A stretch of DNA of 64,000 bases from an uncultured Algibacter sp. (GCF_947495925.1 NZ_CANMAU010000003.1:558001-622000), one strand, 5' to 3'. Numbered from the stretch's first letter, positions 43,787 through 53,390 are shown. Program-made: numbers and translations. Notes: generated by a model not told the origin, from the sequence alone.

Positions 43787-44905
43787 TACGATATCTTTTT
43801 TAAATGTTTTTCGTTTTCTATAAGTTTCAGAAGCGAAATGCCTCCAAATTTTACGCGCTGCCTCGTTGTTTTCAAGCTCAGGTGTTCTATAGCACATTTT
43901 TATACCTTTTTCAATAAATAAATCATGATACTCATTAAAAATTATGGCGTGGACTCCTTTATTCTGAAAATCAGGACGAACACCAATTAAGTAAAAAACA
44001 GCATCCTTACTGCTTTTCTTTGCACGCAATATATGCGTAAAACCAAATGGAAATAATTTTCCTTTTGATTTTTGCAAAGCTTTTGCAAAAGAAGGCATAA
44101 CAATAGCAAATCCAATTAATTCATTATTACTGTCAACCACAAATTTGATGTATTCAGGATTAATGAAACTGATGAATTTTTTCTTGAAATATTCAATTTG
44201 CTCATTGCTTATTGGAACAAAGGAGGGAAGTGATGAATAGCTTTGATTAAAAAGCTCGAACATTTCATTTACATAAGGCATAACCTCACTTGTTTTTGTG
44301 AAGTTAAGTGCTCTTAGTTTATATCTTCTTTTTATGAGGTCCTGAGTTTTATAGAAAACATCTTTGTTTATATTAGTGAATGGGATTTTTGTTTCCACAT
44401 ATTCCTTTTCAACTTTATAACCAGCAGCTTCATAGTGTTTTGCATAATATGGATGATTGTACCAGGTAACCATAAGGGCAATGGTATCAAATCCTTCTGT
44501 AACAACTCCTACTTTATCTAAATTAGAAAACCCAACAGGACCTTCAAGGAATTCTAAATTATGGCTTTTTCCTATTTTTTCAACTTCGTTAAAAAGTGCT
44601 TGAGAAACTTCTAGATCATCTATAAAATCACACCACCCAAAGCGCATTTTCTTAACTTTTTGTTCTTTTACCTCAACCCAATTGACAATGGCAACAATTC
44701 TACCAACAATTTCATTGTTTTTGTAAGCAAGGAATATATTAGTTTCAGCATATTTAAAAACAGGGTTTTGTTCTTTATTGAAGCTGTTAATTTCCTCCGA
44801 AATTATAGGTGGTGTCCATTGCTTAGAATCTTTGTAAAGTTTAAAAGGAAACTTTACAAAACTTTTTAAATCTTTTTTAGATTCTACTTTTTTTAATGTT
44901 ATCAT
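43784..44905 (-). CDS. GNAT-fold acyltransferase-like protein, candidate lipid N-acyltransferase
   Basis: The protein has 373 residues. Two GNAT-like halves are seen: the first around NIFLAYKNNEIVGRIVAIVN and GPVGFSNLDKVGVVTEGFD, the second around FVVDSNNELIGFAIVMPSF, with the acetyl-CoA-type loop GVRPDFQNKGVHAIIFNEYH. Homologues are widespread in Bacteroidota and usually left uncharacterised. Bacterial ceramide synthases identified in Alphaproteobacteria are GNAT-related, and this gene converges on the SPT-like gene across a shared terminator. N-acylation of the long-chain base is therefore a plausible role, inferred only from context and fold. Confidence 0.7.
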   Translation of the reverse strand: MITLKKVESKKDLKSFVKFPFKLYKDSKQWTPPIISEEINSFNKEQNPVFKYAETNIFLAYKNNEIVGRIVAIVNWVEVKEQKVKKMRFGWCDFIDDLEVSQALFNEVEKIGKSHNLEFLEGPVGFSNLDKVGVVTEGFDTIALMVTWYNHPYYAKHYEAAGYKVEKEYVETKIPFTNINKDVFYKTQDLIKRRYKLRALNFTKTSEVMPYVNEMFELFNQSYSSLPSFVPISNEQIEYFKKKFISFINPEYIKFVVDSNNELIGFAIVMPSFAKALQKSKGKLFPFGFTHILRAKKSSKDAVFYLIGVRPDFQNKGVHAIIFNEYHDLFIEKGIKMCYRTPELENNEAARKIWRHFASETYRKRKTFKKDIV

Positions 44906-44936
44906 AAATTATTTAATAGAATTTGATTAGTTCAAT

Positions 44937-45962
44937 TTAATCATCATCAAAATCTATTTCTCGTTTTTTTCTTTTTTCAACAGGCTCATCGGTATCACCT
45001 TTGAGATCATCTTTTAGTTTTCTTTTTCTTCCTTTTTTGTTTTTTTGTCGCTCACCTTCCTCTTTAGCAGTAATACCATTGTCTATTTCCTTGTCTTTAT
45101 GGAAATCAAGTCTGTAAGATGCGCCTACACCAAAATTAAAAACAGAGGGTGTATCTTTGGTATTAAATGTTAAAGCGGCGTCCAGTTGAAAATCTTTGCC
45201 AAACAAGTAGGCGCTTCCAAATCGAAAAAGATTGTCTGCATAAAAATCGCTTTTGATACCTTGTGCTTCGCCAAAGATAACCCATTTTGGACTGAAAGAA
45301 TGGGTTAAAGTTAATATGTATTGAAAATCTGATTGATCGGTTCCTATTCTATCCTTTATTAAATTCATTACAAATACCCAGCCTCCTGCAAAATTATTTT
45401 GGGTCGCAATCATAAATTTAGGACTAAACCCTTCAATACCAGGAGCGGTATACGGGTTTGTATCTGAATCATAATTACCGCCTAGATAAACAGAAACAGC
45501 TGGAATTAACGATTTCCATTTAAACTGTCTGTTAGCTTTCCAGCTATACAAATTTGGCTTTTCTTCTTCTGATTTTTTTAATGGATCGTAAACTAAATAT
45601 TTAGCGCCGAAAGCTAAAAATTTAAAATTAGCACGATTTATTTCTGTAGATTGATTTAAAGGAAACGATTTATTGTCGTTCTGATATGTTCCTTCAATAT
45701 TTAATTCTAATTCCTCTAATAGTAATCCATAACGAGCAGTAAAATCTACACCAAACCCTGAAACTTCATATGGCGTGGCTGGGGTTCTTTTTTCTTTTAC
45801 AGAATAAGGACCTATTTCTATCTGAGCCACATTGGTCCCTACTGAAAAGGCACTTCTTGAAACCCCTGGTCTATTTGAGTTTATAACATCGGTGTATTGG
45901 CTAAACCCTTGAAAACTAAATAAAAATAAAAGACAAAAGATTTTAGGTTTTAAGGAGCTCAT
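44937..45962 (-). CDS. Probable outer-membrane beta-barrel protein (transporter-like)
   Basis: The start at 45962 gives MSSLKPKIFCLLFLFSFQGF followed by a signal-peptidase site near SQ-YTD; the upstream in-frame ATG (45989) would only add MKRCFNQLI, which spoils the signal. The mature protein (about 320 residues) shows alternating beta-strand patterns (VSGFGVDFTARYGLLLEELE, YLFGKDFQLDAALTFNTKD, GVGASYRLDF) as in phenol-degradation MetA-type barrel proteins. The last 60 residues are low-complexity and charged (NKKGRKRKLKDD ... KRKKREIDFDDD), which is unusual for a barrel that should end in an aromatic strand. Confidence 0.75.
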   Translation of the reverse strand: MSSLKPKIFCLLFLFSFQGFSQYTDVINSNRPGVSRSAFSVGTNVAQIEIGPYSVKEKRTPATPYEVSGFGVDFTARYGLLLEELELNIEGTYQNDNKSFPLNQSTEINRANFKFLAFGAKYLVYDPLKKSEEEKPNLYSWKANRQFKWKSLIPAVSVYLGGNYDSDTNPYTAPGIEGFSPKFMIATQNNFAGGWVFVMNLIKDRIGTDQSDFQYILTLTHSFSPKWVIFGEAQGIKSDFYADNLFRFGSAYLFGKDFQLDAALTFNTKDTPSVFNFGVGASYRLDFHKDKEIDNGITAKEEGERQKNKKGRKRKLKDDLKGDTDEPVEKRKKREIDFDDD

Positions 45963-46095
45963 AATTAATTGATTAAAACACCTCTTCAATTTGATTAGTT
46001 AAGGCTCTTCAAATATAGATATTTTATACTTTTTTTATAAGTTTAGAACGTTTTTTAAACATTGAGAATTGTATTTTTGTTTTAAAATTATAGTT

Positions 46096-46380
46096 ATGTT
46101 ACAATATGCATCTGCAACAGGTCTTGTTAGGATGATACTTATTATACTTTTGGTTTATTTTGGAGTTAAAATTTTAGCTCGGTTATTTATGCCATTTCTT
46201 TTAAAGTTTGTTGCTAAAAAAGCTGAACAAAAGTTTGGAGATCAGTTTGGGCAATTTCAAAAAGCACCTAGGCAAGATCATTCAAAAAAAGAAGGTGAAG
46301 TAACCATTGATAAAATACCTAAAACTAAATCTTCAAATAAAGACGTAGGAGACTATGTGGATTTCGAAGAAATTGACTAA
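46096..46380 (+). CDS. DUF4834 family small membrane protein
   Basis: The ATG at 46096 (MLQYASATGLVRMILIILLV) gives 94 residues. An upstream in-frame ATG at 46069 overlaps the likely promoter and is less probable. One transmembrane helix (about 10-33) is followed by a basic amphipathic region (LLKFVAKKAEQKFGDQFGQF) and a charged disordered tail ending DYVDFEEID. The pattern is that of DUF4834, found widely in Flavobacteriia, function unknown. The YfhO-like gene begins 31 bp later on the same strand. Confidence 0.75.
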   Translation: MLQYASATGLVRMILIILLVYFGVKILARLFMPFLLKFVAKKAEQKFGDQFGQFQKAPRQDHSKKEGEVTIDKIPKTKSSNKDVGDYVDFEEID

Positions 46381-46411
46381 TTTCCAGCATCATTTTTTTT
46401 AAAACTTTTTC

Positions 46412-48844
46412 ATGTCATTTCCAATAAAAAGATTACTACCTCATATTCTTGTTTTGCTGGGCTTTGTAATTATTTCATTAGTATATTTTAACCCAGTTTT
46501 AAAAGGGAAGGCTATATTTCAAAACGATATAGTTCAATATATAGGGATGAGTAAGCAACAAAAGGATTTTAAAGCTGAAACAGGTGAAGAAACTTACTGG
46601 ACGAATAGTGCTTTTGGAGGCATGCCAACATATCAATTAGGAGCTAGATATCCTCATAATTATATCAAAAAATTGGATTTAGCACTTAGGTTTTTACCTA
46701 GGCCAGCAGATTATTTATTTCTATATCTATTAAGTTTTTATGTGTTTTTGTTAGTTTTAAAAGTAGATTTTAAACTAGCAGCTTTAGGGGCTTTAGCCTT
46801 TGGTTTTTCCACGTATTTGATTATTATTCTTGGGGTTGGTCATAATAGTAAAGCACATGCTATAGCCTATATACCATTGGTTTTAAGTGGTATGATTTTA
46901 GTTTTTCAAAAAAAGTATATCGGAGGTTTTTTTTTAACAACAATAGCTATGGGCTTGGAGTTGGTATCCAATCATTTTCAAATGACTTATTATCTACTGC
47001 TATTAGTTATTGTGCTAGGAGTTGCTTATTTGGTAGACGCCTACAAAAAGAAGGAGTTGCCTCATTTTTTTAGATCTATAGGAGTTCTTTTTGGCGCGGT
47101 GGTTTTGTCCATAGCTTTAAATGCGACTAACATTTTAGCTACGAATGAGTATGTTAAAGAAAGTAAACGTGGTAAGAGTGAACTGACCATAAATCCAGAT
47201 GGTTCTCCAAAGGAAGCAACTTCGGGATTAGATAAGGAATACATTACACAATTTAGTTATGGTATTGTTGAAACATTTAATTTGTTTATTCCTCGATTTA
47301 TGGGAGGTGGAAGCTATGAAGATGTTGGGAAAGATTCTGCTACTTATGAAGCTTTTAGAAAATTAGGAGCAACAACTACACAAGCGGCTCAAGAAGTTAA
47401 GCGCACACCAACGTATTGGGGCGATCAGCCTATAGTAGAAGCTCCAGCTTATGTGGGTGCCGTAGTTTTGTTTTTGTTTGTTTATGCATTGTTTTTGGTG
47501 AAAGGCAGATTAAAATGGTGGTTAGTAGGGGGTGCTCTGTTGTCATTATTACTTTCCTATGGGAAAAATCAGCCATTTACTTTTTTAACAGATTTTTTTA
47601 TTGATTACGTACCGCTATATAACAAGTTTAGGGCGGTAAGTTCTATCCAGATTATTCTAGAATTATGTGTTCCTGCCTTAGCAATTTTTGGATTAGTAAG
47701 ATTGTTTAATGATTTTGAGAAAAAAGAAGATAAACTGAAAGCTTTAAAATATACAGTGTCTATAACCGGAGGTTTGGCTTTAGTGTTTTTATTGTTTAAG
47801 TCTTCATTATTTGAATTTGTTGGTGTGAATGATGGATTTTATCGTCAAAACTATGGGCAAGGTTATGTTGACGCTATAAAAGCAGATAGAAAAACAATTT
47901 TCACCGAAGATACGATACGTACTTTAGTTTTAGTATTACTATCTGCAGGTACCATTTTTATGTTTTTGCGTGATAAGCTAAAGGAAAAGTGGGTCATAGT
48001 TGGATTTTGTGTTTTAATTCTTTTCGATTTGGTTGGTGTTGATAGGCGATATGTAAATAATGATGATTTTGTATCGGGAGTAAAAATGAGCAAGCCTTTT
48101 CAAGCAAGCGAAGTTGATAAGTATATCTTAAAAGATAAATCACATTATAAAGTTTATGACTTGGTTTCGGGGCCTTCAAAACCATCATACTTTCATAATT
48201 CACTAAATGGTTACAATGCTGCCGAATTAAGGCGTTACAGGGAAGTCTTTGATTTCTATTTGGCTAAAAATAATATTAACGTGCTTAGTATGTTAAATAC
48301 GAAGTATATTGTAGCACAAGACGAAGAAGGAAACGCCTTTCCGTATGAAAACGATCAAGTTAATGGGAACGCGTGGTTTGTAAAAAAGTTGGAGAAAGTT
48401 GGTTCTGCCAACCAAGAAATATTGGCCTTGGATAGTTTAGATACCAAGCAAAAGGCTGTGTATTTTCCTCATAATAAAACTAAAAACTTCAATACTATTA
48501 AAAATAGTTATAGTGTAGATTCGTTGGCGGTAATTGATTTAGTTGAAGTTAAACCAAACTATTTGAAGTATAACACGAGGAACTCAAATGAAGGATTTGC
48601 AGTGTTTTCGGAAGTATATTATGGTCATGGCTGGAAAACTTTTATCGATGGAAAAGAAGTTTATCATATGAGAGTTAATTATATATTACGAGGCATGCCA
48701 ATCCCTGCCGGTAATCATAGTATTGAATTTAAATTTGAACCTGATGTCGTGAAAACGGGAAGTAATATTGCTCTTGCTAGTTCAATTTTATTTGGAATGT
48801 TGTTTTTTTCTGCGCTTTTTTATGAATTTAAGAAAAGGAAATAG
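46412..48844 (+). CDS. YfhO family membrane protein (GT-C-like)
   Basis: The protein has 810 residues with about twelve to thirteen hydrophobic helices. The first extracytoplasmic loop carries QNDIVQYIGMSKQQKDF with an early Asp, as in GT-C lipid-sugar-dependent transferases, followed by GEETYWTNSAFGGMPTYQLG. A large soluble domain lies near the C-terminus (about 540-780; YNAAELRRYREVFDFYLAK, YYGHGWKTFIDGKEVYHMRV) before a last helix. YfhO proteins are linked to glycosylation of cell-wall polymers in Firmicutes. The two genes that follow (GT4 and flippase) support a glycan role. Confidence 0.85.
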   Translation: MSFPIKRLLPHILVLLGFVIISLVYFNPVLKGKAIFQNDIVQYIGMSKQQKDFKAETGEETYWTNSAFGGMPTYQLGARYPHNYIKKLDLALRFLPRPADYLFLYLLSFYVFLLVLKVDFKLAALGALAFGFSTYLIIILGVGHNSKAHAIAYIPLVLSGMILVFQKKYIGGFFLTTIAMGLELVSNHFQMTYYLLLLVIVLGVAYLVDAYKKKELPHFFRSIGVLFGAVVLSIALNATNILATNEYVKESKRGKSELTINPDGSPKEATSGLDKEYITQFSYGIVETFNLFIPRFMGGGSYEDVGKDSATYEAFRKLGATTTQAAQEVKRTPTYWGDQPIVEAPAYVGAVVLFLFVYALFLVKGRLKWWLVGGALLSLLLSYGKNQPFTFLTDFFIDYVPLYNKFRAVSSIQIILELCVPALAIFGLVRLFNDFEKKEDKLKALKYTVSITGGLALVFLLFKSSLFEFVGVNDGFYRQNYGQGYVDAIKADRKTIFTEDTIRTLVLVLLSAGTIFMFLRDKLKEKWVIVGFCVLILFDLVGVDRRYVNNDDFVSGVKMSKPFQASEVDKYILKDKSHYKVYDLVSGPSKPSYFHNSLNGYNAAELRRYREVFDFYLAKNNINVLSMLNTKYIVAQDEEGNAFPYENDQVNGNAWFVKKLEKVGSANQEILALDSLDTKQKAVYFPHNKTKNFNTIKNSYSVDSLAVIDLVEVKPNYLKYNTRNSNEGFAVFSEVYYGHGWKTFIDGKEVYHMRVNYILRGMPIPAGNHSIEFKFEPDVVKTGSNIALASSILFGMLFFSALFYEFKKRK

Positions 48845-48908
48845 ATTAGGGGTAATATTAAATGTATGCCCGATTGTTTAAAATTCAACTTTCATCGATT
48901 TAATTTTA

Positions 48909-50186
48909 ATGAAAAAAAAAGTACTCATCATTACTTATTATTGGCCTCCAGCGGGAGGTCCGGGAGTTCAACGTTGGTTGAAGTTTGTTAAATATTTGCC
49001 CGAATTTGATGTAGAACCTATAGTTTTTATTCCTGAGAACCCTAATTATCCTTTAATTGACGAAAGTCTTGTTTTAGAAGTTTCAAATGAATTGAATGTT
49101 ATTAAACATCCTATAAAAGAGCCTTATAAGTGGGCGTCAATTTTATCCAAAAAGTCATCAAACACGATCTCTAAAGGTGTTATTTCTGATCTTAAAAAGC
49201 AATCTCTAATTGAACGGCTTATGTTGTATGTTAGAGGTAATTTTTTTATACCAGATGCTCGAATTGGTTGGATTAAGCCTTCCATTAGTTATTTGTCGGG
49301 ATTTATTAAGAAAGAAGGTGTTCAGGCTATTATTACAACTGGACCACCGCATAGCGTACATCTTATAGGTTTAGGTCTTAAGGAAAAATTCAACCTGCGT
49401 TGGTTGGCAGATTTTAGAGATCCTTGGACAACTATTGGTTATCATAAACAATTAAAGTTATCTAAAAGTTCAGTAAAAAAGCATAAAGCCTTTGAAGAGC
49501 AGGTTTTAAATTTTGCAGATCAAATAATTGTAACTAGTTCTAATACGAAGAAGGGGTTTCAAGAAAGAACTAACAAACCCATAGAGGTTATAACAAATGG
49601 TTATGATAATGAGTCGGTTACGGATTTCGCCATAGACTCAAAGTTTACAATTTCTCATATTGGGTCACTACTCTCAAAACGAAACCCAAAGAATTTATGG
49701 AAAGCTATAAGTGAATTGATAGTTGAGGATCCTCAGTTTGAGAAGGATTTTCTTTTGAGATTTGTTGGTGTAGTAGGCGAAAGTGTTCTTGATTCTTTGC
49801 GAGATTTCAATTTGAGTGATTGTGTTGATAATGTTGGTTATGTATCACACAAAGAGTCAATTGCGTATCAAAAAAAATCACAATTGCTTCTGTTGATTGA
49901 GATAGATTCAAATGATACTAAAAGTATTATTCCGGGTAAATTATTTGAATATATGGTTTCTGGTAGACCAATAATAGGAATTGGTCCAAAAGACACTGAT
50001 GTGGAGAACATATTAATAGAAACAAACACGGGAAACTACTTCAATTACGATGATTACGAATCCCTAAAAAGTACTATCTTAGAGCATTATAAGGCTTTTA
50101 AGTCTGGTAACTTGCAGGCTTATCCAATAGGATTGCAAAAGTACCATAGAAAGGCGTTGACAAAATCACTATCAAAATTATTATAA
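48909..50186 (+). CDS. Glycosyltransferase family 4 (GT-B)
   Basis: The protein has 425 residues. The N-terminal GT-B half begins MKKKVLIITYYWPPAGGPGV and includes the donor-side features ITTGPPHSVHLIGL and WLADFRDPWTTIGYH. The C-terminal half holds VITNGYDNE, ISHIGSLLSKRNPKNLW and the nucleotide-sugar motif around IPGKLFEYMVSGRPIIGIGP with the E-x7-E type spacing incomplete. It is a retaining transferase typical of O-antigen or capsule pathways. The stop is directly followed by the flippase ATG, so both are co-transcribed. Confidence 0.9.
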   Translation: MKKKVLIITYYWPPAGGPGVQRWLKFVKYLPEFDVEPIVFIPENPNYPLIDESLVLEVSNELNVIKHPIKEPYKWASILSKKSSNTISKGVISDLKKQSLIERLMLYVRGNFFIPDARIGWIKPSISYLSGFIKKEGVQAIITTGPPHSVHLIGLGLKEKFNLRWLADFRDPWTTIGYHKQLKLSKSSVKKHKAFEEQVLNFADQIIVTSSNTKKGFQERTNKPIEVITNGYDNESVTDFAIDSKFTISHIGSLLSKRNPKNLWKAISELIVEDPQFEKDFLLRFVGVVGESVLDSLRDFNLSDCVDNVGYVSHKESIAYQKKSQLLLLIEIDSNDTKSIIPGKLFEYMVSGRPIIGIGPKDTDVENILIETNTGNYFNYDDYESLKSTILEHYKAFKSGNLQAYPIGLQKYHRKALTKSLSKLL

Positions 50187-51644
50187 ATGGGTATAGTTGC
50201 TTCCCAATCCTTTAAAAATGTTATTTCCACGTACTTGGGTTTTTTTATTGGAGCAATTAATACGCTCTTTCTGTATACTGAATTTTTAAGTGATGAATAT
50301 TATGGGATGGTAGGGTATATGCTGTCTTTGGCGTTTGTTATTATGCCTCTAATGGCATTTGGAGTTCACAATACTTTAGTGAAGTTTTATTCCTCTTTTA
50401 AAACCAGGTTGTCGCTTAATAGTTTTTTGACTTTAATGCTATTGTTACCTATGTTAATTATAGTTCCTCTAATTTTAATAACATATGTGAGTTACGATGC
50501 AATAGTTGGTTTTCTTTCCCAAAAGAATGAAATTATTAAAAATTATTTATGGCATACCATATGTGTGGCCGTAGCACTTGCCTATTTTGAAGTGTTTTTT
50601 GCATGGGCAAAAGTTCAAATGCAAACTGTTTTTGGGAATTTTTTGAAAGAAGTTTTTCATAGAGTGGGAGCAATGGTTTTACTTTTCTTGTTACATTTTA
50701 AATTAATTGATGTCGAGCGGTTTATGACTGGATTGGTGGTTGTGTACATTTTGAGAATGTTGGTAATGATGTTTTATGCATTTAGTGTCAAATTTCCAAA
50801 ATTGACCTTTAAGAAAATTAATAATATGGGAGAGGTGCTAAAGTATTCCTTTCTTATAATTATTGCGGGTTCTGTAGCTACTGTTCTTTTAGATGTGGAC
50901 AAGGTGATGCTCGGCTATTATATAAATATTGAGCAAATAGCTTATTATAATGTGGCTGTTTTTATTGCTACGGTTATAGCTGTGCCACAGCGGTCTATGC
51001 ATCAAATTTTAATGCCTCTATCAGCAAAGTACTTAAATGATAAGGATTATAGTGCTTTAGAAGATCTGTACAAACGAAGTTCGATAAACCTTTTTATTGT
51101 TGGCGGTTTTATATTTTTATTGATAATACTTAATATTAATCAATTATATTTTATAATCCCAGATGAGTTTAGCGGTGGTTTGTTTGTGGTGTTTCTAGTA
51201 AGTGTTACGAAGCTATATGATACTGTATTGGGAAGTAATAATGCGATTTTATTTAATAGCGATTATTATAGAATAGTATTGATTTTAGGGGTTGTTTTGG
51301 TTGTTTTAATGGTTCTTCTGAATATAATCTTTATACCATGGTTAGGGATTAATGGAGCAGCATTAGCTACGTTTTTAGCAATTTTTGTTTACAATAGCAT
51401 TAAGCTGTATTTTGTTTATAGGAAGTTTAAGGTATTTCCGTTTACCAGTTGTACTTTAAAAACTGGGGGGTTAATTCTTGCGAGTGTTATTGTATTTTAT
51501 TTCTGGGACTTCCCATTTCATCCTATTGTAAATATTGTTTTAAAATCTTTACTAATTACTAGTGTATATGTATTTGCGATATATCAGTTTAATTTTTCAG
51601 AAGATATAAATATTGAAATAAAAAAATATCTAAGATTAAAGTAA
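50187..51644 (+). CDS. Polysaccharide flippase (Wzx-like, MOP superfamily)
   Basis: The protein has 485 residues with about fourteen hydrophobic helices and few charged loops. The N-terminus (QSFKNVISTYLGFFIGAIN) and the repeated patterns with Pro and Gly near GINGAALATFLAIFVYNSIK match the polysaccharide biosynthesis protein family, which moves lipid-linked oligosaccharides or glycans across the inner membrane. It begins one base after the GT4 stop. Together with the GT4 and the YfhO-like gene it forms a short glycan-export group separate from the 24-36 kb island. Confidence 0.9.
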   Translation: MGIVASQSFKNVISTYLGFFIGAINTLFLYTEFLSDEYYGMVGYMLSLAFVIMPLMAFGVHNTLVKFYSSFKTRLSLNSFLTLMLLLPMLIIVPLILITYVSYDAIVGFLSQKNEIIKNYLWHTICVAVALAYFEVFFAWAKVQMQTVFGNFLKEVFHRVGAMVLLFLLHFKLIDVERFMTGLVVVYILRMLVMMFYAFSVKFPKLTFKKINNMGEVLKYSFLIIIAGSVATVLLDVDKVMLGYYINIEQIAYYNVAVFIATVIAVPQRSMHQILMPLSAKYLNDKDYSALEDLYKRSSINLFIVGGFIFLLIILNINQLYFIIPDEFSGGLFVVFLVSVTKLYDTVLGSNNAILFNSDYYRIVLILGVVLVVLMVLLNIIFIPWLGINGAALATFLAIFVYNSIKLYFVYRKFKVFPFTSCTLKTGGLILASVIVFYFWDFPFHPIVNIVLKSLLITSVYVFAIYQFNFSEDINIEIKKYLRLK

Positions 51645-51658
51645 GACATTTAAAAACG

Positions 51659-51708
51659 AAAAACCCCGCAATGTTGCTTTGAGGCAGACATATTGCAGGG
51701 CTTTCCAA
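51659..51708. terminator. Bidirectional terminator between flippase and R/N-rich protein genes
   Basis: Hairpin CCCCGCAAT...ATTGCAGGG with an inner imperfect stem, A run before and T residues after. CTAACCAACCAAA follows at 51710-51722, the same 13-mer found at 18451-18463. Confidence 0.7.
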
Positions 51709-51726
51709 ACTAACCAACCAAAATTG

Positions 51727-53103
51727 TTACAATCGTCTTCTAGGAGTCGATTTTGTATTGTTTTTAGAATTACTTCTATTTTGCGAAACGCTTCTGCTGT
51801 TACTATGTATTGTTCTGGAAACTTTACCTTTTTGTATAGTTCTAGGCTTATTTACAGTGTGTTTTGCTACTTGAGTACTTCTAGTTTTATTATCATTTCT
51901 ATTATATGTACGAGATTTTAAACTATTTGGTTTTTGAAACGATCGGGTTTTCTGAGTGCTTGTGTTCTGATTAGAATTTCTAAACACTTTATTTCCGTTA
52001 TTAACGTTTTGTCTTTCTTTTTTAGTGTGTCTTACTTGAGTATTATTTGGAACTCTTTTTTTTATGTTGTTTTTAAACGTGTTGTTTGATGAAATAGCTC
52101 TAGAGTTTCTTTTAAAAACCTTATTACTTTGCTTTTTCAAAGAAGTAGATTCATTTGCTAGGGTTCTATTTATTGCGGTATTTACTCGTCTACCGCTTTT
52201 ATTGTTGAGAGTAGGGTTGTTGTTTCTGCTCATACTAGTGTAACGTCTCTTAGTTTGAGTATTGCTTATAGTGGCATCATGCCTATTTATAGCATTGCCC
52301 TGCGTAACAGATCTTCTAGGGCTGGTATTTCTATTTATAGTAGTTGCATTTCGTTTATTTCTATTAACTGTTGCATAGTTTCTATTTCTGTAAACCGTAT
52401 TCCCGCGTCTAACGCCTATTGAGGTTCTTGGTTTATAGTTATTATAGAAAGGTCTGCAGTAAGTGTATCTTACTGGGTAATAATATCTTCTATAAGGTCT
52501 GTTGTATACTACTGCATATTGATATGAGGGCGCACAATAGTAATTATGCCAAGGTCTGTAAACATATAATCTGTTATAGCTATTTATGTATCCGGTACAG
52601 TAGGTGTATCTGTTATAGCGATTATAATTCACATATAGCCCTCCAATTTGGGAAACATAGCCGTAGTTGTTATAATATAAGTTTACGCTTCCCGCTTGAA
52701 TAATACGGCCATAATCATCGTAATATACAGGAATGTTTTGTATTTGAACGATGGCGCCGTACTCATCATACTGTACATAACTGTTATAATTGTATCCGGT
52801 ATTAAAGCTAAAGTTTGCGTTTCGAGTGTTTAACGAAATATTTAGGTTTGCATTATTGTCGAGGATGTTAAAATCAAACTGTCCATCTCTAAATACAGAA
52901 AATTCAATACCATTTTCAATAAAAATGAAAGAATTGCCGTTTTTGTTATAATAAGAAGTATTTAAATAATTCTCTTCATAGTTGAAAGCATTAGCCTGTG
53001 TATTTAAAAAAACGTATACAAGACTTACTAGTAAATAGAATAAGTTTTTTGATATTCTATTTGTGGTAAATAGCTGTGCATGGTAGATTTGTGATGTATT
53101 CAT
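51727..53103 (-). CDS. Secreted Arg/Asn/Tyr-rich low-complexity protein
   Basis: The protein has 458 residues. The N-terminus has a 19-residue basic region, a hydrophobic core (about 20-36) and a likely signal-peptidase site after QANA, so it is exported. Residues about 40-170 are beta-like with repeats of the form YYDDYGRIIQAG / YYNNYGYVSQIG. From about 175 to 235 it is Tyr- and Arg-rich (RPYRRYYYPVRYTYCRPFYN), and the last 220 residues are a highly basic Asn/Arg/Ser/Thr tail ending STPRRRL. No enzyme domain is visible. A structural or nucleic-acid/polyanion-binding extracellular role is possible. It is convergent with the flippase gene. Confidence 0.8.
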   Translation of the reverse strand: MNTSQIYHAQLFTTNRISKNLFYLLVSLVYVFLNTQANAFNYEENYLNTSYYNKNGNSFIFIENGIEFSVFRDGQFDFNILDNNANLNISLNTRNANFSFNTGYNYNSYVQYDEYGAIVQIQNIPVYYDDYGRIIQAGSVNLYYNNYGYVSQIGGLYVNYNRYNRYTYCTGYINSYNRLYVYRPWHNYYCAPSYQYAVVYNRPYRRYYYPVRYTYCRPFYNNYKPRTSIGVRRGNTVYRNRNYATVNRNKRNATTINRNTSPRRSVTQGNAINRHDATISNTQTKRRYTSMSRNNNPTLNNKSGRRVNTAINRTLANESTSLKKQSNKVFKRNSRAISSNNTFKNNIKKRVPNNTQVRHTKKERQNVNNGNKVFRNSNQNTSTQKTRSFQKPNSLKSRTYNRNDNKTRSTQVAKHTVNKPRTIQKGKVSRTIHSNSRSVSQNRSNSKNNTKSTPRRRL

Positions 53104-53325
53104 AATAATAGATTTTATGGTGACGATTTTGTAGATACAAACAGCGTGCCATAAAATTTTGAGAATGATTTGCGTGAGTTTTTTAAGAATAAGTATAATA
53201 ACATCAAAAAGAACTTGAGGAATTTAAATTATTATTTATATATGAGATAAAAGCACTTGTCTAGGTATAGTCAAGTTATTTTTTTTGTGAATTTTATAGA
53301 TGATTAGTTAATGTCTAGTAGGTTT

Positions 53326-53359
53326 TTTGAAAACATTCCAGAAAAAAAACTTACATTTG
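53326..53359 (+). promoter_or_regulatory. Bacteroidota-type promoter for the T9SS cargo gene
   Basis: TTTG at 53326-53329 and TACATTTG at 53352-53359 with 22-bp spacing, 31 bp before the ATG at 53391. Confidence 0.55.
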
Positions 53360-53390
53360 GATAATTAATAACTAAATTTATAATAAGATT

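Noticed and set aside
43534-43875. 113-codon minus frame spanning the SPT-like 3' end and the terminator
   Set aside because: Overlaps two well-supported genes and a terminator in another frame.
52419-52703. 94-codon plus frame rich in Cys, His and Tyr
   Set aside because: Antisense of the low-complexity Tyr/Asn/Arg coding sequence; composition explained by codon bias.
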